Part shown: piece after piece, positions 25,929 to 35,284 of the stretch
Numbering within the stretch: the stretch's first letter is position 1
How the letters are laid out: each line of letters begins with the position of its first letter
Assembly (NCBI GenBank): GCA_022710485.1
Contig: JAKLGU010000005.1
Location: 62,001 to 126,000, forward strand
Source of the DNA: Gemmatimonadota bacterium
GTDB lineage: Bacteria > Gemmatimonadota > Gemmatimonadetes > Gemmatimonadales > GWC2-71-9
Direction: 5' to 3'
Length of the DNA stretch: 64,000 bases
Notes under the pieces: model-generated
What the model saw: only the letters and a program-made list of their open reading frames with translations
What the model was told of the DNA's origin: nothing
The model's database searches: none
Translations under genes and position numbers: made by a program

Positions 25929-26546
25929 TTAACGCACTGTCAAGTGCGGCTTCAGCCGCTCTGCCAGCGCGGGGCCGATGCCGGGTACTGCATCGAGCCC
26001 CCCGATGTCCGCAAAGCGACCGTGCGATTCGCGGTATGACACGATGCGACCGGCCAAGGCGGGTCCGACCCCCGGGAGCGCCTCGAGCTCGGTGGTCGTG
26101 GCGGTGTTGAGGTCGACCAGGCCTCCGCCGGGCTGGCGGGCCTGGCCCGGCGGCCGGCCGCCGCTGAACGCGAGGTACGGCTCCAGGACGGCCAGCAGCT
26201 TCGGGCCGACGCCGGAGACTCTGTCCAGTCCGGCCAGACTCTGGAAGGGACCCCTGGCCTCGCGGTCGGCTACGATGGCCCGGGCAAGCGCCGGCCCCAC
26301 CCGAGGCAGGCGGAGGAGTTCGGCCACGCTAGCCTTGTCGGGATCGAGGGTCTCTCCGGCGGCCATCGGGCGCGCCGCGGTCTGCGCGCTGTCCCGGTGG
26401 GCGGTGGGTGACCCACGGCGCTCCACCGGCATGAGCGCCACCTGACCGGGGGGCTCGCCCGGCCGGCCCACTGCCCACCGGACCCCCTGCCCCGCCACCC
26501 CCAGGAGGAGCAAGAACAGGATGGCGCGGCGTTCTGCAGGCTCCAT
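25929..26546 (-). CDS. ComEA-like protein with tandem helix-hairpin-helix domains
   Basis: A 205-residue protein: one N-terminal membrane helix (RAILFLLLLGVAGQGV), a linker, then two ComEA-type domains at about 75-135 and 143-203. Each domain holds two helix-hairpin-helix motifs (LPRVGPALARAI, VSGVGPKLLAVL; LPGVGPALAGRI, VPGIGPALAERL). ComEA binds incoming DNA in the periplasm and pulls it across the outer membrane with retracting pili. The duplication is unusual, since ComEA normally has one such domain. Its neighbourhood with pilBTC supports a transformation role, still inferred. Confidence 0.85.
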   Translation of the reverse strand: MEPAERRAILFLLLLGVAGQGVRWAVGRPGEPPGQVALMPVERRGSPTAHRDSAQTAARPMAAGETLDPDKASVAELLRLPRVGPALARAIVADREARGPFQSLAGLDRVSGVGPKLLAVLEPYLAFSGGRPPGQARQPGGGLVDLNTATTTELEALPGVGPALAGRIVSYRESHGRFADIGGLDAVPGIGPALAERLKPHLTVR

Positions 26547-26629
26547 CCGGGGAGGATGCCGGGAATGCCCCGGCGCGGCGAAACCCTGCCGCCGCAGCAG
26601 GGCGCGTGAGTACGCCAAGCAGCCCGGGC

Positions 26630-27532
26630 TCAGCGCTCCGTGTTCGCCACCAGTGCCAGCGCCACCTCGCCGACCGCCTGCAGGCTCCCGACGCTCACCT
26701 TGTCGGGGGTGTCCTCGGGGGTGTGCCAGTGGGGGTAGTCGAAATCCACCACGTCGATGGCGCGGATCCCGCGCGCCTGCAGCGACAGGTGATCGTCGGT
26801 AATGGTCCACCGCATGGTCGGGATGAATACGTTCCCGTGGCCCGCCTTCCGGGCCACCGTCCAGACGAGGTCTACCACCTCCGGGGCACCGGTCAGCGAG
26901 TTGCCCTCCTGGTAGATCTGGAGGTCGGTGTCGCCCACCATGTCGAAGAGCACGGCGTAGAGCGGCGCCGCGCCGGGGGCGGGATGGTCGGCGTAGTACT
27001 TCGAGCCGAGGAGGACGTCCACCTTGTCGTCGAACACGCCGTAGTCCTCGCCGTCCACGAAGAGGAGGTCCACGCCCACGGTCGGCGGCGCCTGGCGGAG
27101 CGCCGCCGCCACCCCGAGCAGGACCGCCGTCCCCGAGGCGCCGTCGTTCGCGCCCGGTACGGCCACGGAGCTGTCGCGGCTGTTGGGCCCGTCGGCGCGG
27201 GGCCGTGTGTCCCAGTGCGCCAGGAAGAGCAGGCGCTCGCCGGCCGACGGGTTGAAGCGTGCCACGAAGTTCCGCAGCGGGACCGAGTCGCCCCGCACCG
27301 TCACGTGGGTCCAGCGCTGGACGATCAGCGTGTCGGCCAGCGGGCGGAGCAGGCTGTCGAGCCAGGCGGCCTGGGCGGCGTGCCCGGGCGTGCCCGGAAC
27401 GCGCGGGCCGAAGGCCACCTGCGCTTCCACGGCGCGGTAGGCGGCCTGGCCGTCGAAGGGCCGCGTGGGCCGCGAGGTGGCGCAGGCAAGGATCAGGACC
27501 GCCGCGAAGGCGGGCCCGCGAGATAAGCGCAT
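26630..27532 (-). CDS. M28-family glutaminyl-peptide cyclotransferase lipoprotein
   Basis: A 300-residue predicted lipoprotein (lipobox LILAC, Cys17). Residues match the glutaminyl cyclase set. AHWDTRP is followed by zinc ligand Asp130 (GANDGAS), catalytic Glu162 with zinc ligand Asp163 (DGED), Asp198 (FDMVG), the DDH motif at 246-248 and WHT with zinc ligand His270. DDH plus WHT separates cyclases from ordinary M28 aminopeptidases. The enzyme would turn N-terminal Gln of exported proteins into pyroglutamate. The ATG shares a base with the sprA stop (TGATG), so it is coupled to the translocon gene. Confidence 0.85.
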   Translation of the reverse strand: MRLSRGPAFAAVLILACATSRPTRPFDGQAAYRAVEAQVAFGPRVPGTPGHAAQAAWLDSLLRPLADTLIVQRWTHVTVRGDSVPLRNFVARFNPSAGERLLFLAHWDTRPRADGPNSRDSSVAVPGANDGASGTAVLLGVAAALRQAPPTVGVDLLFVDGEDYGVFDDKVDVLLGSKYYADHPAPGAAPLYAVLFDMVGDTDLQIYQEGNSLTGAPEVVDLVWTVARKAGHGNVFIPTMRWTITDDHLSLQARGIRAIDVVDFDYPHWHTPEDTPDKVSVGSLQAVGEVALALVANTER

Positions 27533-30500
27533 CAGTAGTCTCCGGAGAACAGGGAGAGCTGGAACGTGAGGCTGACGGTCAGCTGTTCCGTCTTGCGGTT
27601 CAGCTGGCGGACGTCGTTGAGCACGTACGCCGCCTGGAGGCCGCCGGTCAGGATGGCGAGGATGTCGGTGTCGAGGCCGGCCCGGAAGGTCTTGCGGCGC
27701 ACGTCGGAGATGCCGATGCAGTCGGTGGCGTTCGGGAGCTCGAGGCACGACGCCGCCTTGCTCGAGAGCGCGTTGACCGACACGCGCACCTGCTTGCGGG
27801 CGGAGCTGACGTTCCCCGGCAGGCGGAAGAGGTAGATCAGGTTGGCGGTGATGTCCGTGCCGTCGCCGATGGTCGTGGTGCCGTTGCTCAGGCGCTCGTT
27901 GTTCGACGTGCCGTAGCCCAAGGTGAGGCTGACGCCCTTGCGGAACGTCAGCTGGAGGTCGTTGGTCCAGGTGGAGGTCTCGTTGAGGGAGACGGCGTTC
28001 ACTGCGGCCGACGGCAAGACGGTGCGGCCGGAGCGCTGCCGCAGGTTGGTGGAGAGGCTGACGACCGACAGGAGCCCGCTCTTGATCGTCTGGGTCCACC
28101 GGGCCTGGAGAATCGGCCACTCTTTCTGCGTGATCTCGGACAGCAGGTAGCCGTTGCTGGCGCGCGAGTAGCGATCCACGTCCGAGGAGGAGTACTGCAG
28201 GCTGGCGGTGATCCCGAACGGGAGGTCCGCGCCGCCGCCGACGGTGATCGTGGACGTCTCGGCCGCGCTCAGGGCCGAGTCCCCCTCCTGCGTCAGGAAG
28301 TCGGACATGCCGCCGCGGGCCAGCATGTACCCGAGGTCGGGGTTGAAGGTGGCGAGGTCGTAGGTGGACAGGCGGGTGGTGCGATACACGAAGTCCACCA
28401 CGCGCAGGCCGCGAAGCGCCTTCCCGGCGGCGCCGGAGTCCTTCACCAGCTGGCGGAACCCGCGCGAGGGATCCAGCGTGATGCCGATTTCGCGCGACCG
28501 GAGGTTGTTCAGCGTCTGCGGCAGGATGTACGCGCCGCTGTCCCCGAACTCCTGGATCGGCGCCCGGCTGGTCAGGCTCCGGGAGAGCACGAAGCTGCTC
28601 GTCGTGTTGAACCGCCCGCGCAGCCAGGAGGTCAGGCGGGGGGTGATGTTGATGGCGGTGGCGAGGTTCCGGTCGCGCTCGACGCCGACGTCCATCCCGA
28701 GGAATTCCTTGCGGGAGGCGTCGGTCAGCCGCCCGATCGAGGTGGTGTCGTCGTAGTCCCGGAGGTCCCGGGTGCTGCTGAGGTCGGTGCTGAAGGTGAG
28801 CAGGCCGATCGGCTGCCAAGTGAGCCCGGCGTTGTTGCGCCAGAGGTTGGTGAGCGACACCGCCGGCCTGAGCGCTGCGTCGCCCGGCCGCGTGACCGGC
28901 ACGAGGTAGCCGGTGAAGTCGCTCTCCGTCCTGGTCAGCTGGCTCCCGAAGCGAATGTTGCCCGGCACCACGCCGAACTGGGTCGTGCGGACGCCAGCGA
29001 ACCCCTCGCTCCGCGCGATCCAGGGCGGAAGCTGGTCGACGGCGCCGCCGAGGGACACGCTCGGCCCCATGCGCGGGAGCACCAGGTTGTACGACAGGGT
29101 GAAGAGCGTGGCCGAGGTGGTGCCCGAGGAGAGCTCCGTCTGACTCTGCCCGTTGGCGATGGACCCGCTGAACGACAGCGGGTCGAGGAGGCCGCGTTCG
29201 AGCGTCGTCGTGCCGCGTACGGTGCGGCGCACACCGAAATTGTACTGCGTGAGGTTGCTGGAGGGCTGGCGGAGGTTGTCGATGTCCGCGGCGAGGATGT
29301 CGGTCCCGCCGATCAGGATCGGGTCGGCCGACGTGAAGGTATGGCTCACGGAGAAGGGGACCGCGATCCCCAGCGACGCGGGGAGGAAACGGTCCACCCG
29401 CAGGTTGGTGCCGAGGACCAGCGCGCCGGTCGTCCGGTAGGTCGGGTCACGGCCGATCTGCTGGAAGAGCCCGTCCTGCCGCACGTAGTTCACCGAGAAG
29501 TCCGCCACGTCGGCCGCCGCCAGCCGGGCGTCCATGGCCATCGACGCGCCGGTCTGGGTCAGCGGCGCATCGAGGCGGATGTCGTCCACCCAGAGTTCCA
29601 CGTTCGTCAGCGTTTCGGTGTTGGCCACGCGGTAGATGCCGGCCGACATTTCCTGGGCGGCGGCGAGGTTCGGCGGGTTGACCCCGGGGTCCGCCACCTG
29701 GACCACGTAGGGGCCGTCGCAGGCGACGTACGCTTCCGGGTCCCCGACGCCGCAGGCGGTCGCGCCGGACGGCGGGAGCCCCTGCAGCCACCGCTGCTCG
29801 ATGTCGGCCCGCAGCTGCCGCCAGATCGGGATGCTGATCCGCGCCTCGGGGATCCACACGGTGCTGCTGGCCGGCACCAGGTACATGTACCAGTTCTGGT
29901 CGTCGCTCCCGATCTTGAAGAAGGCGGACAGGTCCCCGCTGGTCCATCCATCGCCCTTGCCGCGGAACCAGACCCGCACCTGCTCGTACTTGAGCACGTT
30001 CTGCGCGCCAGACGGGAACCGCTGGTACGCCTCGGCCCGCTGGCCGACGTCGAGCTCGGTGGCCACGATGCGCAGCGACTTCTCGTTGATCTGCACGCCG
30101 TTGCCCTGCTGCGGGTCGTCGTTGCGGACCGGCTCGTTCGCCACGCCCGGCGGAGATTCGTAGCCGAGCGCCACGTCCTCCGTCGAGATGACCGCGGCGA
30201 ACATGGTGCCGGTGGGGCTCGCCACCGACCCGCCGATGCCGATCAGCGGCGTGTCGGCCCGCCGCACCCACGGCGCGCCGATGAACCGCATCCGCGCGAG
30301 CGCGAACCGGGCCACCACGTCCGGCTCCCCGAGGTCGGGCGCCGCCAGGGTGACGCGCATGCTCTGCACCAGCCGAAGGTTCGGCGTGCCGATGGTCGCG
30401 TCGGGCACCCGCATGGGAATCCGGTACAGCGTCCAGGTGCTGGTGAGCCCCTCGCCGTTGGTAAACGTGGCCCCGGTCCGCACGTAGTACTGGGAGAGCT

Positions 30501-33500
30501 CGTTGGGCTGGATGATCCAGCGCTGGACGTTGTCGTTCGGGCCCTGGGCGTTGAGGCGGTTGTCGCCGTTGAGGTCCTCGGTGTCCAGGAAGCCGTTGCC
30601 GTTGCTGCAGCGGCTGCTCAGGTCGCCCCAGGGATAGATGGACACCGTCTCCGAGAGGATCTGGGCGCAGGTCTGCACGTCGGAGACGACGGCGCCGTCC
30701 ACGAAGAGCGAGTCCACCCGGTCGAGCAGGATGCCGATGTCGTCCGTGGAGGCGTTGAAGATCCCGGTGGACTGCCGCTCGCTGTCCAGGAGGCCGACGC
30801 CGGAGTAGCGGCGGCCGGTGTAGAGACTGTCCGAGCCGCTGACCGTCAGGCTCTCGGGCGTGACGGACAGCGCGTCCTCGTTGACCGAGCCCAGATCGAC
30901 GATGAGCTGCACGCCGGCGGAATCCGCCGTCTTTTCCCCGCCCTGAAAGACCCAGAACTCGAGGTACTCGGCCCGGGAGAGGTCGACTCCGCTCTGGGAG
31001 AGTGGCGTCACGAGCGAACGCCAGCGCGGCGTGAACGGCTGCGCCGGCTGGCTCCAGAGGGAGTGGTTGTTGGTCTGGACCATGCCGCCGGCGGTGTCGG
31101 CGTGAAAGGTGAGGTAGAGCACCGTCTCGTTGATGCTGCCGGTGCCGTTGGTGACGATCGTGGGGTCGATGTCCTGCGGATAGAGCTCCACCGGCGGGCA
31201 GCCGGAGCAGGCGGGAATCAGGTTCTGCCAACTCAGCTGGACCGCCAACAGTGAGTCGAAGCCGCTCGTGAAGCCGATGCCCTCGGCGCCGACCGAGGAC
31301 TGCGGCACGCTGCCATACGACCAGCGCGAGCCGAGCAGGGACACCGGGATGGCGGACTCGCCCTCGAAGTCCTCGAGGTACGCGAGCCCGACGATGTTCG
31401 GGTCGGGGTGGGTGACCCCGTACTCCGCGCGGACGTCGAGGCGCGAGGGGGCGGTCACCCGCTGGGGCGTGAGCTTGTCGAAGAACCGGCTCACGCCGTC
31501 CACCGGGAACCGGAGGTCGGTGGTGACGCCGGTGAGCAGGTTGGACGTCGGCTCGAACCCGAGCGTGGGGCGGGTGAAGACCGACTGTTCCTTCTGGTAC
31601 ATCGCGATCAGGTTGAGGGACCCGACCTCGCCGAAGGAGTAGCCGAGCGTCCCGCCGAGGATCGAGGTGGGCGCGACGGCGAAGATGCCGCGCTCCTCGA
31701 ACCGCGCGGTGACCGTCCCGGAGCCCGACGGGAAGAGGGTGGTCGGGTTGCTGAAGGTGATCTGCCCGAGGTCGTAGTTGATCTCGTAGTCCACGCCCCG
31801 CTCGAGCACCCGGCCGCCGGCGATCAGCTGTTCGGAGCCGCGCCGGATCTGCAGCGCGTTGAGGTTGAGGCTCCCCGGGTCGGTGCCGCCGGCCGCGTTG
31901 TATTGCAGGCGCATCTGGAAGCGCGAGGGAGGGCCCTGCGGCGTGAGCAGCAGGTACACCGGCGAGGTGTAGACCGAGTCCGCCCGCTCGTTCGCGGCGA
32001 GCCGCGGGTCGACGAACGGCTGCAGCGTCGGGAACGCGATGTAGGATTCGCGCAGGACGAGCTCGGCGCCCGGGTCGCGGATGCGCGGGAAGAGCCGGTT
32101 GTCGACGTCGAAGACGTGCGGATCCGGCGGGATGGCCAGCCCGAAGAACGCCAGGTAGGTCGGCGCGTCGGTGGTGCTGGGGCGCTCCGACTGGTTGAGG
32201 GTCACGGTGACCCGGAGCGACGGCTTCTCGAGGTCGGTGCCGGACACGCGGTACACCTGCCGCATCTCGTGACGGAAGGTCTGCTGGGTCGGCCCCTGGA
32301 GCGGGATGGCCACCAGCAGCACGCTGTCGGTGACCGCCGGGTTTTCCTCGGCGGGGAAGGTGCCGACGCGGGTCCCGTCCACGGTGACGTAGCTGACGGC
32401 GAGGTAGTCGTTCTGGTCGAGACGCGTGGCCAGCGCGAACCAGGTGGCCGAGGGGTCAAGGTAGTAGTCGGTCCCCTGCAGGAGCAGCTGCCAGGTCCCC
32501 TCGACGCGCTCCGGCCCGTCGGGTCGGAACCCGATGGCGGTGATCCCGCCGAGGTTGGGGTTGAGCCCGCTCCCGCCGCCGGTGCGGTAGCGGTACACCC
32601 GCACCTGGGCGTCGGCCGGCTGGATGGCCGTCGGGATGGCGACGGCGTCGAGGTTGAGGATGTCCACGAAGGGGAAGTTCGGGAGGGTGGCGGGATCCAC
32701 CGCCCAGTAGAACCGGCCGGACTCGAAGTCGAGGTCGCGCACCAGCCGGTCCTGGGGCTCGCTGGTGGTGCCGCCCACCGTGTAGACGCGCTGGCCGACG
32801 ATGCTCCCTTCCTGCGTGGCCATCATTCCCTGCAGGGTGAAGGAGCCGAACTCGAGCGTGGCGTTGAGGCCGAAGTTGTTCGCGGGGATCGCCGCGGTCA
32901 GGAACCGCGAGGCGGGGGTGCGGAAGGTGACGGTGCCGACCTCGACCCGCTGCAGGATCTCGTCCTGGAGCCCCTGGTAGTAGACCTGGATGTCGTTGTT
33001 CGCGTTGAACTCGCGGCGGGAATCGTAGTCCACGTTGAGGTGGAGCCGGCTGCCGATCAGCCCCCCGACTTTCGCGTTGAACTCGTTGTCCAGCCGCGGC
33101 GCCTTGAACCCGCCGCGGCACCCCGAGTTCTGGTCGAGCAGCTGGGCCGGCGTGCAGGTGAGGTTGCGCAGCCGGTCGGAGCGCACCTCCAGGAAGACCG
33201 AGCCATCAATGCGCAAATCGGCGTATTTTGTCGGGATCCCGAGGATGCTCTTCCGGTCCTCGAGGGCGGCGTCCGCGAGCTGCACCTGGAGGTTGTTGGC
33301 GCCGTAGAGTGCGGCCATGAGGCTGGTGTTGGCCCAGGCGGCCCGCTCCTTGGCGAGGCGGGCGTCGAGCCGCCCCTCCCAGGTGGCGCCCACCTGCGCC
33401 GGGGAGAGGTACGGCGCGCCCAGCCAGGCGGCCCTCGCCTCCAGCGGTTGCCGGAGCGGCGGGAGCGGTAGATTGAAGGTGGCACTGACGCCGATTTCCC

Positions 33501-33576
33501 CCTGCCGGTCCTGGGCGGACGCGGCGGCGGGCAGCAACAGCAGCAGGCACCCGAGGGCAACGCCAAGACGGGCCAC
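27532..33576 (-). CDS. sprA: SprA-like giant outer-membrane translocon protein
   Basis: A 2014-residue protein with a signal peptide (cleavage after ASA, leaving Gln22). Recognition rests on the SprA segment around 190-212 (NNDIQVYYQGLQDEILQRVE), the following repeated beta-rich stretches and the very large size. SprA of Bacteroidota is usually 2300-2500 residues, so this is a shorter relative. It ends in amphipathic strands (LTVSLTFQLSLFSGDY) typical of outer-membrane barrels. In T9SS, SprA forms the 36-strand pore used by cargo with C-terminal sorting domains, with PorV docked at its side gate. The start is GTG without a strong ribosome site. The M28 cyclase gene follows with overlap. Confidence 0.82.
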   Translation of the reverse strand: MARLGVALGCLLLLLPAAASAQDRQGEIGVSATFNLPLPPLRQPLEARAAWLGAPYLSPAQVGATWEGRLDARLAKERAAWANTSLMAALYGANNLQVQLADAALEDRKSILGIPTKYADLRIDGSVFLEVRSDRLRNLTCTPAQLLDQNSGCRGGFKAPRLDNEFNAKVGGLIGSRLHLNVDYDSRREFNANNDIQVYYQGLQDEILQRVEVGTVTFRTPASRFLTAAIPANNFGLNATLEFGSFTLQGMMATQEGSIVGQRVYTVGGTTSEPQDRLVRDLDFESGRFYWAVDPATLPNFPFVDILNLDAVAIPTAIQPADAQVRVYRYRTGGGSGLNPNLGGITAIGFRPDGPERVEGTWQLLLQGTDYYLDPSATWFALATRLDQNDYLAVSYVTVDGTRVGTFPAEENPAVTDSVLLVAIPLQGPTQQTFRHEMRQVYRVSGTDLEKPSLRVTVTLNQSERPSTTDAPTYLAFFGLAIPPDPHVFDVDNRLFPRIRDPGAELVLRESYIAFPTLQPFVDPRLAANERADSVYTSPVYLLLTPQGPPSRFQMRLQYNAAGGTDPGSLNLNALQIRRGSEQLIAGGRVLERGVDYEINYDLGQITFSNPTTLFPSGSGTVTARFEERGIFAVAPTSILGGTLGYSFGEVGSLNLIAMYQKEQSVFTRPTLGFEPTSNLLTGVTTDLRFPVDGVSRFFDKLTPQRVTAPSRLDVRAEYGVTHPDPNIVGLAYLEDFEGESAIPVSLLGSRWSYGSVPQSSVGAEGIGFTSGFDSLLAVQLSWQNLIPACSGCPPVELYPQDIDPTIVTNGTGSINETVLYLTFHADTAGGMVQTNNHSLWSQPAQPFTPRWRSLVTPLSQSGVDLSRAEYLEFWVFQGGEKTADSAGVQLIVDLGSVNEDALSVTPESLTVSGSDSLYTGRRYSGVGLLDSERQSTGIFNASTDDIGILLDRVDSLFVDGAVVSDVQTCAQILSETVSIYPWGDLSSRCSNGNGFLDTEDLNGDNRLNAQGPNDNVQRWIIQPNELSQYYVRTGATFTNGEGLTSTWTLYRIPMRVPDATIGTPNLRLVQSMRVTLAAPDLGEPDVVARFALARMRFIGAPWVRRADTPLIGIGGSVASPTGTMFAAVISTEDVALGYESPPGVANEPVRNDDPQQGNGVQINEKSLRIVATELDVGQRAEAYQRFPSGAQNVLKYEQVRVWFRGKGDGWTSGDLSAFFKIGSDDQNWYMYLVPASSTVWIPEARISIPIWRQLRADIEQRWLQGLPPSGATACGVGDPEAYVACDGPYVVQVADPGVNPPNLAAAQEMSAGIYRVANTETLTNVELWVDDIRLDAPLTQTGASMAMDARLAAADVADFSVNYVRQDGLFQQIGRDPTYRTTGALVLGTNLRVDRFLPASLGIAVPFSVSHTFTSADPILIGGTDILAADIDNLRQPSSNLTQYNFGVRRTVRGTTTLERGLLDPLSFSGSIANGQSQTELSSGTTSATLFTLSYNLVLPRMGPSVSLGGAVDQLPPWIARSEGFAGVRTTQFGVVPGNIRFGSQLTRTESDFTGYLVPVTRPGDAALRPAVSLTNLWRNNAGLTWQPIGLLTFSTDLSSTRDLRDYDDTTSIGRLTDASRKEFLGMDVGVERDRNLATAINITPRLTSWLRGRFNTTSSFVLSRSLTSRAPIQEFGDSGAYILPQTLNNLRSREIGITLDPSRGFRQLVKDSGAAGKALRGLRVVDFVYRTTRLSTYDLATFNPDLGYMLARGGMSDFLTQEGDSALSAAETSTITVGGGADLPFGITASLQYSSSDVDRYSRASNGYLLSEITQKEWPILQARWTQTIKSGLLSVVSLSTNLRQRSGRTVLPSAAVNAVSLNETSTWTNDLQLTFRKGVSLTLGYGTSNNERLSNGTTTIGDGTDITANLIYLFRLPGNVSSARKQVRVSVNALSSKAASCLELPNATDCIGISDVRRKTFRAGLDTDILAILTGGLQAAYVLNDVRQLNRKTEQLTVSLTFQLSLFSGDY

Positions 33577-33620
33577 GCGTGTCCGGGAGAAGAGAGGCGA
33601 TGGTGGAGAGGTACCTTCGC

Positions 33621-33649
33621 AATATAGCGCTCGAAAAAATGCCGTTCAA
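33621..33649 (-). promoter_or_regulatory. sprA promoter candidate
   Basis: On the minus strand, TTGAAC (33644-33649) and TATATT (33621-33626) with a 17-base spacer containing a T6 run. The predicted leader is about 38 bases. The same 88-base divergent gap must also hold the lptF promoter, for which I see no clear pair. Confidence 0.6.
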
Positions 33650-33664
33650 CCGCCAAGGGGCCCC

Positions 33665-35284
33665 GTGCGCCTGCTGAGCCGGTACGTCCTCCGGCAGCTG
33701 GCGGCCCCGTTCGTCTTCGCGGTGGCGGCCCTCACCAGCATCATGCTGCTGAACCAGATCGCCAAGCGGTTCGGGGCGCTGGTCGGCAAGGGGCTGCCCT
33801 GGACGGTCATCGGGGAGGTGTTTCTCCTCAGCCTGCCCTTCATCGTGGCGATGACCCTGCCGATGGCGGTGCTCCTCGCGGTCCTCTACGCCTTCACCAC
33901 CCTCGCGTCCAGCAACGAGATCACGGCCATGCGGGCCAGCGGCGTCTCCATCGGGCAGCTGCTCCGGCCGGTGTTCGCGGCCGCGCTGATCCTGACCGCC
34001 GCGGATTTCGCCTTCGTGGACCAGGGCCTCCCGGCCACGAACCTCCGCCTGAAGGCGCTGCAGTTCGACATCGGCCGCAAGCGCCCCACGCTGACCTTTG
34101 CCGAGGAGACGCTCAACGAGGTCACGCCCAACAGCCTCTTCCTCCAGGCGGGGCGGATCTATCCGGCGGACGGCCGCCTGCGGGACGTGACGATCTACGA
34201 GATGGCGGGGCAGCAGGGGGAAGGGCGGCAGGTCATCTACGCCGACAGCGGGAAGATGGGCTTCGAGGCCAGCCTCACCGACCTCTACCTGACCCTCTAC
34301 CACGGGTCCATCCTCCAGTTCAAGGGCGCGGACCCCGGCCTCTTCCAGCTCACCTACTTCACCGTCAACACGATTCGCGTGCGCAGCGTGGGCAACACCC
34401 TCGAACGCTCCGGCGACGACGTGCCGAAGAGCGAGCGGGAGATGACCACCTGCGAGATGCTCGTCGTGGTGAACGACACCGTCTCCGCGATCCGCACGCT
34501 CACCGAGGAACGGGCGGACCGGCTGGAACAGGACCTGCGGACCTTGCTCGCGCTCCCCAGGGCCCCGACGCCCGCCGTGGACCCGGGCCAGGTCCGGCGG
34601 CCTCCCTGGTGCGAGCGGCTCAAGTCCACCGGCCGCCGGCTCCTACCGGAGACGGCCGAGGCGCAGGCGGCCGCACAGCGCCCCGCCGGCCGACCCCCAC
34701 AGGAACGGGCCGACCAGATCCCTCCATGGAAGCGGGAGCTGCTGAAGGGGCGGCAGAAGAGCTTCAGCCGCGACACCTTCGTTCCCCCGGCAGATGCCGC
34801 CACCGCCATCCCGCGCCCAGTGGGCGCCCAGGAGGGGGAGGACGGCCGCCAGGTGACGCTCGCCTCCTGGGTGGACGTGAAGAACACGCAGGACGGGATC
34901 AAGGCCGCCCGGCGGACCGCCGACGGGTTCCTCGTCGAGGTGCACAAGAAGTATGCGATCACCCTGGCGTGCCTCGTCTTCGTGCTCGTGGGGATCCCGC
35001 TCGCGCTGCGGTTCCCCCGCGGCGGGATGGGCCTCGTGCTAGGCGGTGGGCTCGGGATCTTCGCGCTGTACTACGTCAGCCTCACGGCCGGGGAGCCGCT
35101 CGCCGACGCGGGCATCCTCCCCCCGGCGCTGGTCATGTGGGCGCCGAACGTCGTGTTCACCATTCTCGGGCTCTTCGGGCTCCTCCGGGTCAACCGCGAG
35201 CTCGGCTCCACCCGCGGCGGCGACCTCGCCGAGCTGACCGACATGGTCCGCCGGCGGGTGGCGGGATGGCGGAGGCGCGGATGA
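33665..35284 (+). CDS. lptF: LptF-like permease of the LPS exporter
   Basis: A 539-residue YjgP/YjgQ-family protein with helices at about 12-30, 48-78 and 98-118, a periplasmic beta-jellyroll from about 120 and three C-terminal helices. LptF with LptG and LptB extracts LPS from the inner membrane. Compared with the usual 360-400 residues there is an extra Pro/Arg-rich stretch at about 295-400, just before the return to the membrane. The GTG start is preceded by AAGGGG. It overlaps lptG by 4 bases. LptF and LptG are similar, so which is which is taken from order. Confidence 0.85.
   Translation: MRLLSRYVLRQLAAPFVFAVAALTSIMLLNQIAKRFGALVGKGLPWTVIGEVFLLSLPFIVAMTLPMAVLLAVLYAFTTLASSNEITAMRASGVSIGQLLRPVFAAALILTAADFAFVDQGLPATNLRLKALQFDIGRKRPTLTFAEETLNEVTPNSLFLQAGRIYPADGRLRDVTIYEMAGQQGEGRQVIYADSGKMGFEASLTDLYLTLYHGSILQFKGADPGLFQLTYFTVNTIRVRSVGNTLERSGDDVPKSEREMTTCEMLVVVNDTVSAIRTLTEERADRLEQDLRTLLALPRAPTPAVDPGQVRRPPWCERLKSTGRRLLPETAEAQAAAQRPAGRPPQERADQIPPWKRELLKGRQKSFSRDTFVPPADAATAIPRPVGAQEGEDGRQVTLASWVDVKNTQDGIKAARRTADGFLVEVHKKYAITLACLVFVLVGIPLALRFPRGGMGLVLGGGLGIFALYYVSLTAGEPLADAGILPPALVMWAPNVVFTILGLFGLLRVNRELGSTRGGDLAELTDMVRRRVAGWRRRG

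Noticed and set aside
26630..27532. Calling the M28 protein an aminopeptidase
   Set aside because: The DDH and WHT motifs and the Glu-Asp pair match glutaminyl cyclases. Aminopeptidases have other residues at those places.
27259..31254. Open frame of 1331 codons on the plus strand
   Set aside because: It is antisense to the SprA-like gene and M28 gene, with repetitive Arg/Gly/Val/Asp composition and no signal, domain or ribosome site.
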